Shown here in pieces: positions 52,092-59,767 of a DNA stretch of 64,000 bases. The position numbers were made by a program, and so were the translations under genes. Source of the DNA: Azospirillum melinis (GTDB lineage: Bacteria > Pseudomonadota > Alphaproteobacteria > Azospirillales > Azospirillaceae); NCBI RefSeq assembly GCF_013340935.1, contig NZ_WHOS01000028.1, forward strand, positions 32,957 to 96,956, written 5' to 3'. The notes beneath the pieces are model-generated. The model worked only from the letters and a program-made list of their open reading frames with translations. It did not search any database and was not told the origin of the DNA. How positions within the stretch are numbered: position 1 is the stretch's first letter; each line of letters begins with the position of its first letter.

Positions 52092-52109
52092 TCTGACCAA
52101 ACCGTCAGA
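52092..52109. promoter_or_regulatory. Inverted repeat upstream of the first NitT/TauT operon
   Basis: TCTGAC-CAAACC-GTCAGA, perfect 6-6-6, 50 bases upstream of the ATPase start. It may bind a regulator; no -10 element of good quality is seen. Confidence 0.35.
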
Positions 52110-52158
52110 TCCATTTTCCAAATCCGCCCCATATCCGCCCTGTGAAGGACCGCCGCCC

Positions 52159-53022
52159 GTGACCTTCCCAAATCCGCTCGATGTCCGGGAGGCGACCGCT
52201 TCCAGGCAAGGCTCGGACCGGGCCGCTCCTTCGGCCAAGTCCCCGGTGGTTGTCGAGGCACGCAAGCTCTCTCTGGTCTATCCCACGGCGGACAAGCCCG
52301 TCACGGCGCTGAGCGAGGTCGACCTGACCATCGCCAGAGGCGATTTCGTGTCGCTGATCGGTCCCAGCGGCTGCGGCAAGACCACGCTGCTGCGCGTGAT
52401 CGCCGATCTGGAACGTCCGACTTCCGGCCAGATCGCCATCGAAGGCATGACGCCGGAGCAGGCACGGCTGAAACGGCTTTATGGCTACGTGTTCCAGGCA
52501 CCGGCGCTCTACCCGTGGCGGACGGTGGAGCGCAACGTGATGCTGCCGCTGGAGATCATGGGAATCGCCCGCGCCGAACGGCAGGCACGGGCCCGCGAGC
52601 AGTTGGAGCGCGTCGGTCTGTCGGGCTTCGAGCGCAAGTTTCCCTGGCAACTCTCCGGCGGCATGCAGCAGCGGGTGTCCATCGCCCGCGCTCTCGCCTT
52701 GCAGCCGGACCTGCTGCTGATGGACGAGCCGTTCGGCGCGCTGGACGAGATCACCCGCGACCATCTGAACCTGCATCTGACCCAGCTGTGGCGGGCGACC
52801 GGCAAGACCTGCGTCTTCGTCACGCATTCGATTGCCGAGGCGGTGTTCCTGTCCACCCGCATCGTGGTGATGAGCCCGCGCCCCGGCCGTATCCTCGATG
52901 TCATCGACTGCAACAGCCTGCCGCGCGAGCGCACGCTGGACATCCGCGAGTCGCCGGAATTCGCCGCCATCGCCCACCGCGTGCGCGAGGGGCTGAAGGA
53001 AGGGCACAGCTACGATGACTAA
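52159..53022 (+). CDS. NitT/TauT-type ABC transporter ATPase (module 1)
   Basis: 287 residues, GTG start. Walker A GPSGCGKTTLL, signature LSGGMQQRVSIARAL, Walker B LLLMDEPFGALDE and the H-loop FVTHSIAEAVF are all intact. It hydrolyses ATP to drive uptake through the two permeases that follow (overlaps of 8 and 4 bases). It belongs to the nitrate/sulfonate/taurine/pyrimidine-precursor family; the substrate cannot be set from sequence. A short N-terminal extension precedes the nucleotide-binding domain. Confidence 0.9.
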   Translation: MTFPNPLDVREATASRQGSDRAAPSAKSPVVVEARKLSLVYPTADKPVTALSEVDLTIARGDFVSLIGPSGCGKTTLLRVIADLERPTSGQIAIEGMTPEQARLKRLYGYVFQAPALYPWRTVERNVMLPLEIMGIARAERQARAREQLERVGLSGFERKFPWQLSGGMQQRVSIARALALQPDLLLMDEPFGALDEITRDHLNLHLTQLWRATGKTCVFVTHSIAEAVFLSTRIVVMSPRPGRILDVIDCNSLPRERTLDIRESPEFAAIAHRVREGLKEGHSYDD

Positions 53023-53878
53023 GCGCGCGCTTCCCGTCACCGTGATGACGCTGCTCCTGCTGGCGGCCTGGTACATCGGGGCGGCGTGGCTGAACTGGCC
53101 GCAGGCGGCGGAGACGCTGGCGCGCGCCAGCAAACCGGCCGGCTTCGCGGACGTGCTGGCCCAGGCCTACACGATGAAGCGGCCGATCCTGCCCACCCCC
53201 GATCAGGTGGTGGTGGAACTGTGGAATTCCCTGACCGGCTACGCACCGTCTAGCCCGCGCAACCTGCTGTTCCATGCCTGGGTGACGGCGGAGGCGGCGC
53301 TGACCGGGCTGGCGATGGGGCTGGGGCTCGGCATCCTGCTGGCCGCCGGCATCGTCTATACCCGGACGCTGGAGGCAAGCCTGCTGCCCTGGGTGATCGC
53401 GTCGCAGACCATCCCGATTTTGGCAATTGCCCCGATGATCGTCGTCATCCTCGGCAACATCGGGCTGACCGGGCTGCTGCCGAAGGCGGTGATCTGCATG
53501 TATCTCTGCTTTTTCCCGATCACGGTCGGCATGGTGAAGGGGCTGCGGTCCGCCGATCCGCTGTGGCTCGACCTGATGCGGACCTATTCGGCCAGCGGGA
53601 TGCGCGCCTTCTGGTCGCTGCGGCTTCCGGCCTCCATGCCCTTTCTGTTCGCCAGTCTCAAGGTGTCGGTCGCCATCAGCGTGGTCGGCGCCATCGTCGG
53701 CGAGCTGCCGACCGGCGGGCAGGCCGGGCTGGGCGCGCGGCTGCTGTCGGGGTCCTATTACGGCCAGACCGTGCAGATCTGGGCGGCGCTGATCATGGCC
53801 TCTCTGCTGTCGGTGGCGCTGATCGCCGTCGTGCGCGGTCTTGAGCTGGTCCTGCTTGGCCGGGCGGGTGCGCGATGA
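53015..53878 (+). CDS. ABC transporter permease (module 1, first)
   Basis: 287 residues. About six membrane helices and the coupling loop SASGMRAFWSLRLPASMPFLF (EAA-type, contacting the ATPase). It shares an 8-base overlap with the ATPase gene and 4 with the next permease. Inner-membrane pore half. Confidence 0.9.
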   Translation: MTKRALPVTVMTLLLLAAWYIGAAWLNWPQAAETLARASKPAGFADVLAQAYTMKRPILPTPDQVVVELWNSLTGYAPSSPRNLLFHAWVTAEAALTGLAMGLGLGILLAAGIVYTRTLEASLLPWVIASQTIPILAIAPMIVVILGNIGLTGLLPKAVICMYLCFFPITVGMVKGLRSADPLWLDLMRTYSASGMRAFWSLRLPASMPFLFASLKVSVAISVVGAIVGELPTGGQAGLGARLLSGSYYGQTVQIWAALIMASLLSVALIAVVRGLELVLLGRAGAR

Positions 53879-55023
53879 GCGATCTGACGACGGACCCCTA
53901 CCGCACCAGCCTGCGCACGGCCGCCGATTGGGGGCTGGTCGCCATCGCCCTGCCGACGCTGGCGGCACTGGCCCTGCCGGTGGGCGTCCGGAATGGCGCC
54001 GTCCTTGGCTGGTTCGGCGGAACCATGGCGCCGCTGTTCCTGATCGGGGTGGTGCTGGCGGTCGTCGCCGGTGCCTCGGCACCGAAGCGGGTCTGGGGCG
54101 CCTGGGCGGAGTTGGCCGGCGTGGCGCTGGCTTGGCTTCTGCCGCTGCATCTGCTGAACGAGGGGCTGGATCTCTCGGCCGGCTGGGGGCTGTGGCTGTT
54201 CCTGGCCGCGGCGACGCTGCTGCTGTGGCGGGTGATGGGGGTGCTGGCCGGCGTGCCGGGCTGGACCCGCTCCGTCATCGTGCCCGGCCTGTTCGGGCTC
54301 GGCCTGCTGGTGGGGTGGGAGGTGCTGGTCCGCGGCTTCCAGGTGCCGGCGATCCTGCTGCCGCCGCCCAGCCGCATCGCTGCGGCGCTGGCCGCCAACG
54401 CACCGGTGCTGTGGGACGATTTCCGCCAGACGGTGCTGACCTCCGTCCTGCGCGGCTATGTCATGGGCTGCGGTGCCGGTTTCCTCGTGGCAATCCTTGC
54501 CGACCGCGTGCCCTTTCTTGCCCGCGGATTACTGCCGCTCGGCAATCTCGCCAGCGCCATCCCAGTGGTCGGCATCGCGCCGATCATGGTGATGTGGTTC
54601 GGCTTCGACTGGCAGTCGAAGGCCGCGGTCATCGTCGTCATGACCTTCTTCCCGATGCTGATCAACACGCTGGCCGGCCTCGGCAATTCGGAGCGCATCC
54701 AGCTCGACCTGATGCGCAGCTATGCCGCCGGCTATGGCAGCACGCTGGTCAAGCTGCGGCTGCCCAACGCACTGCCCTTCCTGTTCAACGGCTTGAAGAT
54801 CAACTCCACCCTGGCCCTGATCGGCGCCATCGTTGCCGAATTTTTCGGCACGCCGGTGGTCGGCATGGGGTTCCGCATCTCGACCGAAGTGGCGCGGATG
54901 AATCTCGACATCGTCTGGGCCACCATCGCCGTGGCGGCGCTGACCGGCTCCGGCCTTTACGGCGCGTTGGCGCTGCTGGAGCGCGTGACGACGGCTTGGC
55001 ATCCATCGATGCGGGGGCGTTGA
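53875..55023 (+). CDS. ABC transporter permease (module 1, second, extended)
   Basis: 382 residues. The C-terminal 260 form a usual permease with the loop YAAGYGSTLVKLRLPNALPFLF. The first about 110 residues add three to four membrane segments (LVAIALPTLAALALPVG, LFLIGVVLAVVAGAS, WAELAGVALAWLLPLHLL) not found in the first permease, so this half is larger than normal. It probably pairs with the smaller permease as a heterodimer. No binding-protein gene follows in this module. Confidence 0.88.
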   Translation: MSDLTTDPYRTSLRTAADWGLVAIALPTLAALALPVGVRNGAVLGWFGGTMAPLFLIGVVLAVVAGASAPKRVWGAWAELAGVALAWLLPLHLLNEGLDLSAGWGLWLFLAAATLLLWRVMGVLAGVPGWTRSVIVPGLFGLGLLVGWEVLVRGFQVPAILLPPPSRIAAALAANAPVLWDDFRQTVLTSVLRGYVMGCGAGFLVAILADRVPFLARGLLPLGNLASAIPVVGIAPIMVMWFGFDWQSKAAVIVVMTFFPMLINTLAGLGNSERIQLDLMRSYAAGYGSTLVKLRLPNALPFLFNGLKINSTLALIGAIVAEFFGTPVVGMGFRISTEVARMNLDIVWATIAVAALTGSGLYGALALLERVTTAWHPSMRGR

Positions 55024-55093
55024 CGGGCCTCGCGAAGCCGCTGGCGCGGCCATTGCTTTCACCTCGCCATTCCAGCCGGCAAGGGAGGTGGGC

Positions 55094-55426
55094 ATGGCCG
55101 ATGTCGTCGTTCTGAAGCATGTCCGCCTGACCCGGGCCCTGCTCGCCATTGAGATGGCCGCCGCGTCGTTGGACGGTGAGCTTGTCGCTCTGCGCACCGC
55201 CGGACAGGCCGGTCTGCTGGGCGATTATGCCGAGGAAGCCACGCTCCTGCGCACCTATGTCCGCACTTTGCGTGTCCTGTTGCAGGCGATGACCCCCGAC
55301 GAGGTGGACGAGGCGGGACTGAGCGAGCGCCATGCTTTGGCGGAAGCGGCGGTCGGCCGCTGTGCCGCCGCTTTGCGGGTGCTCGACCTGCCGGTCGGTG
55401 GTGGCCCAGTCAGCGGAACCGCCTGA
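55094..55426 (+). CDS. Small helical protein between the two ABC modules
   Basis: 110 residues. Four amphipathic helices: LTRALLAIEMAAASLDGELV, LLGDYAEEATLLRTYVRTLRVLLQ (in part), then DEVDEAGLSERHALAEAAVG. No recognised family. GGAGG five bases before the ATG is good. A preceding GTG would add two residues. It might be a soluble partner of one transporter. Confidence 0.6.
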   Translation: MADVVVLKHVRLTRALLAIEMAAASLDGELVALRTAGQAGLLGDYAEEATLLRTYVRTLRVLLQAMTPDEVDEAGLSERHALAEAAVGRCAAALRVLDLPVGGGPVSGTA

Positions 55427-55454
55427 CGACTGCTGTCGCGAAACCGACAGCGGC

Positions 55455-55490
55455 TTGACGCCTTCCGGCCACTACCATACTGCCGTATGG
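55455..55490 (+). promoter_or_regulatory. Promoter and operator candidate for the second ABC module
   Basis: TTGACG at 55455, 17 bases, then TACTGC; the perfect palindrome CCATAC-TGCC-GTATGG (55475-55490) overlaps the -10 position. A repressor here would block the promoter. The -10 is poor on its own, as in regulated promoters. Confidence 0.4.
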
Positions 55491-55602
55491 CTGGGATGCG
55501 GAACGCCTTTCCCCTCTCGGCCGAAGGAACGCCGCGCTATAGTGGCAGGCCCAACGAACAGTCGGACTTCACCGACAACGCTGCAGGCTTGATAAGGGCG
55601 CG

Positions 55603-56376
55603 ATGAGGCTTCTCGTTTCCGATCTGACCCACCGCTATGACGATCTGACCGTGCTGGACGGCATCGACCTGACCCTGGCGGAGGGGGAAATCCTGGCGGT
55701 GATCGGCCCCAGTGGCTGCGGCAAGTCGACCTTGCTCGGCATTGCCGGCGGCATCGTCGCCCCGACCTCCGGCAGCATCCGGGTGGAGGGGGAGGTGCCG
55801 GACGGCTGCCTCAACCCGATCACCTTCATCTTCCAGGACTTCGCCCTGCTGCCCTGGCGCACGGTCGAGGACAATGTCGCCCTGGTGCTGGAACACCACA
55901 AGTTGTCCGCCGCCGAGCGGCGCGAGCGCATCGACAGCGGCCTGCGCCGCATAGGGTTGTGGGAGTTCCGCAAGGCCTTGCCCAAGCAGCTGTCCGGCGG
56001 CATGCGCCAGCGGGTCGGCATCGCCCGCGCGCTGGCGGTGCGCCCGGCGATGCTGCTGCTGGACGAGCCGCTGTCGGCGCTGGATGCCCAGACGCGCGAG
56101 TTGCTGATGGACGATTTCCTCGAACTTTGGCGGCGGGAGAAGACCACCGCCCTTTATGTCACCCACAATCTGGACGAGGCGTTGCGGCTGGCCGACCGGG
56201 TCTGCGTGCTGAGCCGCCGTCCAGGCCGCATCCGCGAACTGGTCACCATCGAGGAGCCGCGGGAGCGCCGGCAGGAGCCGTCGGCCCAGGCCCATCTTGC
56301 CGAAGTGCGCGACCGACTGTGGCACCTGATGAAGGCCGAAGCCCAGATGGCCGACCGGGAGATCGCCCGTGCCTGA
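55603..56376 (+). CDS. NitT/TauT-type ABC transporter ATPase (module 2)
   Basis: 257 residues. Walker A GPSGCGKSTLL, signature LSGGMRQRVGIARAL, Walker B LLLDEPLSALDA and the H-loop YVTHNLDEAL. It overlaps the permease gene by eight bases. Energises the second module, whose binding protein is the last gene. It is close to module 1's ATPase in domain layout but not identical. Confidence 0.9.
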   Translation: MRLLVSDLTHRYDDLTVLDGIDLTLAEGEILAVIGPSGCGKSTLLGIAGGIVAPTSGSIRVEGEVPDGCLNPITFIFQDFALLPWRTVEDNVALVLEHHKLSAAERRERIDSGLRRIGLWEFRKALPKQLSGGMRQRVGIARALAVRPAMLLLDEPLSALDAQTRELLMDDFLELWRREKTTALYVTHNLDEALRLADRVCVLSRRPGRIRELVTIEEPRERRQEPSAQAHLAEVRDRLWHLMKAEAQMADREIARA

Positions 56377-57196
56377 CAGCCTGAACCCGCCCACCGCAGC
56401 CGCCGCGTCCACGATGGGCCAGCCCGTCCGCTTCCGTGGCGGCGGTTTTACCGTGAAACGCCATCCCTGGGCGGCGCTGGCGGCCTTCGCCGTGCTGATC
56501 GCGGTGTGGGAGGGGGCGAGCCGTCTCGGCCTCGCCAGCCCGCTGTTCCTGCCGCCGCCGAGTGCCGTCGCCCATGCGCTGTCGGGCATGGTGACGGACG
56601 GATCGCTGTGGATGAACCTGAAGGCGTCGCTGGGGCGCATCGCCGTCGGCTGGGTGCTGGGCACGGCGGGCGGCATGCTGGTCGGCTTCGCCATGGGCAT
56701 CTTCTCAACGGCCCGCGCGGTAGGGGTGCCGCTGGTTTCGGCCTTCTTCCCGATCCCGAAGATCGCGCTTCTGCCACTGTTCATCCTGTGGTTCGGCATC
56801 GGCGAGCCGTCGAAATTCGCCACCATCGGCTTTGGCGTCTTCTTCCCCACCGTCATCGCCACCTACAGCGCCATCGATTCGGTGCCGCGCAACCTGATCC
56901 GCATGGCACAGAGCTTCGGCCTGCCCTGGCGGTCGATCCTGCGCTCCATCGTCCTGCCGGGCGCGCTGCCGGGCATCCTGGCCGGCTTCCGCATCACCGC
57001 GTCGATCGCACTGATCCTGGTGGTGGCGGCGGAGATGATCGGGGCGGAGTACGGCATCGGCGCCTTCGTGCTGATGGCCGGCAACCTGATGCAGACCGAC
57101 ACGTTGCTGGCCGGCGTGCTGGTGCTGTCGCTGCTCGGGCTCGCCATCGGCACGGTGCTGTCGCAGCTTGAACGGCGCCTGCTGAACTGGCGCTGA
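56369..57196 (+). CDS. ABC transporter permease (module 2)
   Basis: 275 residues, six membrane helices. The coupling loop is MAQSFGLPWRSILRSIVLPGALPGILAGFRI (in parts). Overlaps the ATPase start. With only one permease gene, this module likely works as a homodimer. Confidence 0.9.
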   Translation: MPDSLNPPTAAAASTMGQPVRFRGGGFTVKRHPWAALAAFAVLIAVWEGASRLGLASPLFLPPPSAVAHALSGMVTDGSLWMNLKASLGRIAVGWVLGTAGGMLVGFAMGIFSTARAVGVPLVSAFFPIPKIALLPLFILWFGIGEPSKFATIGFGVFFPTVIATYSAIDSVPRNLIRMAQSFGLPWRSILRSIVLPGALPGILAGFRITASIALILVVAAEMIGAEYGIGAFVLMAGNLMQTDTLLAGVLVLSLLGLAIGTVLSQLERRLLNWR

Positions 57197-57245
57197 CCGG
57201 CTTTTTCCCAAGAAACTGAACCATACATCGGGAGGATTTCCGTCC

Positions 57246-58295
57246 ATGACCGCCGCCATGACCGTGGCCCGCCTCACCCGGCGCGCCGTGATCGCCACTG
57301 TGTCCCTGGCCGCCGGGGCCGCCTTCGCCGCCGGTACCCTGATGTCCGCCGCGCTGGCGCAGCCGCTGGAGAAGGCGACGGTCGGCGTGCTGGCGCTGTC
57401 TTCCTCCGGGCCGATTTTCATCGCCAAGGCAAAGGGCTATTTCGAAAAGGAGGGGCTGGACGTCGAGCTGAAGATGTTCACCTCGGCCCAGCAGGTGCCG
57501 GTCGCCGTCACCTCGGGCGATGTCGATTTCGGTGTCACCGGCCTGACCGCCGGCTTCTACAACCTCGCCTCCAAGGGTGCCGTCACGATCATTGCCGCGC
57601 AGAGCCGCGACGAGCCGGGCTTTCCCTTGAGCGCCTATCTCGCGACCAACGCCGCCTATGACGCCGGGCTGAAGGCGCCGGCCGACCTGAAGGGCAAGCG
57701 GGTCGCCATCACCACCGTCGGCTCGACCTTCCATTACATGATCGGGCTGCTGGCGCAGAAGCACGGTTTCACGGTCAAGGACGTGACCATGGTGCCGTTG
57801 CAGGATGTGCCGAAGATGGTCGCCGCCTTCAAGGGCGGGCAGGTCGACGCCATCATCGCGCCCTCCACCGTGTCGCGGCAGCTGGTGGCCGACGGCGCCG
57901 GCAAGATGCTGGGCTGGGTCGGCGACGAGACGCCCTGGCAGCTCGGCGCCCTGTTCACCGCGCCGAAGACGATGAAGGACCGCCGGCCGCTGGTGGAGAA
58001 GTTCGTCCGCGCCTACAAGACGGCGCTCGCCGAATACCATGCCGCCTTCAACGGCAAGGACGCCGCCGGCAATCTGGTGAAGGGGCCGGGCTATGACGAG
58101 CTGCTGACCATCATCGCCGAAGCGACCAAGCAGAAGCCGGACATCGCCGCCGCCGGTCTGCCCTATGTCGATCCGCAGGCCCGCCTGCTGGTGGACGACG
58201 TGATCAATCAGGTGAAGTTCTGGCAGTCGGAAGGTCAGGTCGACAAGGCGCTGGATCCGAAGTCGGTGATGGATCTCAGCATCGCCGGGCAGTGA
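57246..58295 (+). CDS. ABC transporter substrate-binding protein (module 2)
   Basis: 349 residues. A long signal peptide of the twin-arginine-like type (LTRRAVIATVSLAAGAAFAA) ends about residue 40. The NMT1/THI5-like periplasmic domain is clear: SSSGPIFIAKAKGYFEKEGLDVELK (in parts), GDVDFGVTGLTAGFYNLASK, VPLQDVPKMVAAFKGGQVDA. This family binds sulfonates, nitrate or thiamin-precursor pyrimidines. The RR in LTRRAV could direct Tat export. It is last in the second module. Confidence 0.9.
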   Translation: MTAAMTVARLTRRAVIATVSLAAGAAFAAGTLMSAALAQPLEKATVGVLALSSSGPIFIAKAKGYFEKEGLDVELKMFTSAQQVPVAVTSGDVDFGVTGLTAGFYNLASKGAVTIIAAQSRDEPGFPLSAYLATNAAYDAGLKAPADLKGKRVAITTVGSTFHYMIGLLAQKHGFTVKDVTMVPLQDVPKMVAAFKGGQVDAIIAPSTVSRQLVADGAGKMLGWVGDETPWQLGALFTAPKTMKDRRPLVEKFVRAYKTALAEYHAAFNGKDAAGNLVKGPGYDELLTIIAEATKQKPDIAAAGLPYVDPQARLLVDDVINQVKFWQSEGQVDKALDPKSVMDLSIAGQ

Positions 58296-58313
58296 GGAGA
58301 AGGGGCGGGGCGG

Positions 58314-59027
58314 TCAGACTGACAGATAGGCCGCCCTCACCCCGTCATCCGCCAGCAACTCCGCCATCGTGCCGGTCCAGCGCAGGCGGCCGGTTTCGAT
58401 GACGCAGGCGCGGTCGGCGACGGATGAGGCGAAGGACAGGCTCTGTTCGGACAGCAGCACCGACAGCCCCTCCGCCTTCAGCCGCCGCACCGCCTCGGCC
58501 ATCTGCTTGACGATCAGCGGCGCCAGCCCTTCCGACGGTTCGTCCAGCAGCAGCAGCGACGGGTTGCCCATCAGCGTGCGGGCCAGGGTCAGCATCTGCT
58601 GCTCGCCGCCGCTCATCCGGGTGCCGCGGCGGCCGCGCATCTCCGCGAGGTTGGGGAACAGCGCGAACAGCTTCTCCGGCGTCCAGGCCGGGGCGCCGGG
58701 GCGGGGAGGCTGGCGGCCGACCTCCAGATTTTCCTCCACCGTCAAATCGGCGAAGATGCGGCGGTCCTCCGGCACATAGCCGACGCCGAGCCGGGCGATG
58801 CGGTGGGCGGGCAGGGCGGACAGGTCGCGTCCGTCGAAGCGCAGGGTCGCGGCACGCCGCTCCACCAGTCCCATGATCGCCTTCAGCGTGGTGGTCTTGC
58901 CAGCGCCGTTGCGGCCCATCAGCGCCACCACCTCGCCGCGGCCGATGGTCAAAGCGATGCCGTCGAGGATGTGGGCGCGGCCATACCAGGCCTGGAGGCC
59001 GTCCACCGTCAGCAGGGGGTCGCTCAC
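58314..59027 (-). CDS. livF: Branched-chain amino acid ABC transporter ATPase LivF
   Basis: 237 residues. Walker A GRNGAGKTTTLKAI, signature MSGGEQQMLTLARTL, Walker B LLLLDEPSEGLAP. This is the second ATPase of Liv importers. The gene overlaps livG by four bases and is last in the operon. Confidence 0.93.
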   Translation of the reverse strand: MSDPLLTVDGLQAWYGRAHILDGIALTIGRGEVVALMGRNGAGKTTTLKAIMGLVERRAATLRFDGRDLSALPAHRIARLGVGYVPEDRRIFADLTVEENLEVGRQPPRPGAPAWTPEKLFALFPNLAEMRGRRGTRMSGGEQQMLTLARTLMGNPSLLLLDEPSEGLAPLIVKQMAEAVRRLKAEGLSVLLSEQSLSFASSVADRACVIETGRLRWTGTMAELLADDGVRAAYLSV

Positions 59028-59767
59028 GCCTCGCCTCCCAGATAGACGGACTGCACGCGCGGGTCGGCGCGCACCCGATCCGGCGAGCCCTCCGCGATCA
59101 GCCGGCCACGGTCGAGCACCAGCACGCTGGTGGCGTGGCCGAAGACGGCATCCATGTCATGCTCGGTGAACAGAACGGCGAGGCCGCGCTCGCGCACCAG
59201 CTCCGCCGTCAGCGCCATCAGGGCAAGGCGTTCGGCTGGCGCCATGCCGGCGGTCGGCTCGTCCATCAGCAGCACCGTCGGCTCGCTCGCCAGCGCCATC
59301 GCCAGTTCGACCCGCTTCACGTCACCATAGGCCAGCACGCCGCAGGGACGGTCGGCCTGGGCAGCCATGCCGACGCGCTCCAGCAGGGCCAGCGCCGGTT
59401 CGCGGAACTGGGCGGCGGCCGGGCGCCACAGCCCGAACAGCCGGCGGGCGCGCGACAGCAGGACCATCTGCACATTCTCCGCCACCGTCATCGAGGCGAA
59501 GGTCGCGGTGATCTGGAAGGTGCGGCCGACCCCCAGCGCCCAGATGCGCCGGGGCGGCAGCCCGACCAGCTCGGTGCCGTCCAGCTTGATCGATCCCGAG
59601 TCGGGGCGCAGTTGGCCGTTCAGCAGGTTGAAGCAGGTGCTCTTCCCGGCGCCGTTCGGACCGATCAGCGCCAGCAGGTCGCCGGAACGCAGGGTGAAGG
59701 ACACGCCGCCCACCGCCTGCACCCCGCCGAAGGAGCGTTGCAGGTCGCGCACCACCAGCTCGCTCAT
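59024..59767 (-). CDS. livG: Branched-chain amino acid ABC transporter ATPase LivG
   Basis: 247 residues. Walker A GPNGAGKSTCFNLL, Walker B VLLMDEPTAGMAP; the signature stretch is LAYGDVKRVELAMALA, in which the usual LSYG is AYG, acceptable for LivG. It overlaps livHM by four bases (ATGA). Provides one of the two ATPases for the importer. Confidence 0.93.
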   Translation of the reverse strand: MSELVVRDLQRSFGGVQAVGGVSFTLRSGDLLALIGPNGAGKSTCFNLLNGQLRPDSGSIKLDGTELVGLPPRRIWALGVGRTFQITATFASMTVAENVQMVLLSRARRLFGLWRPAAAQFREPALALLERVGMAAQADRPCGVLAYGDVKRVELAMALASEPTVLLMDEPTAGMAPAERLALMALTAELVRERGLAVLFTEHDMDAVFGHATSVLVLDRGRLIAEGSPDRVRADPRVQSVYLGGEA

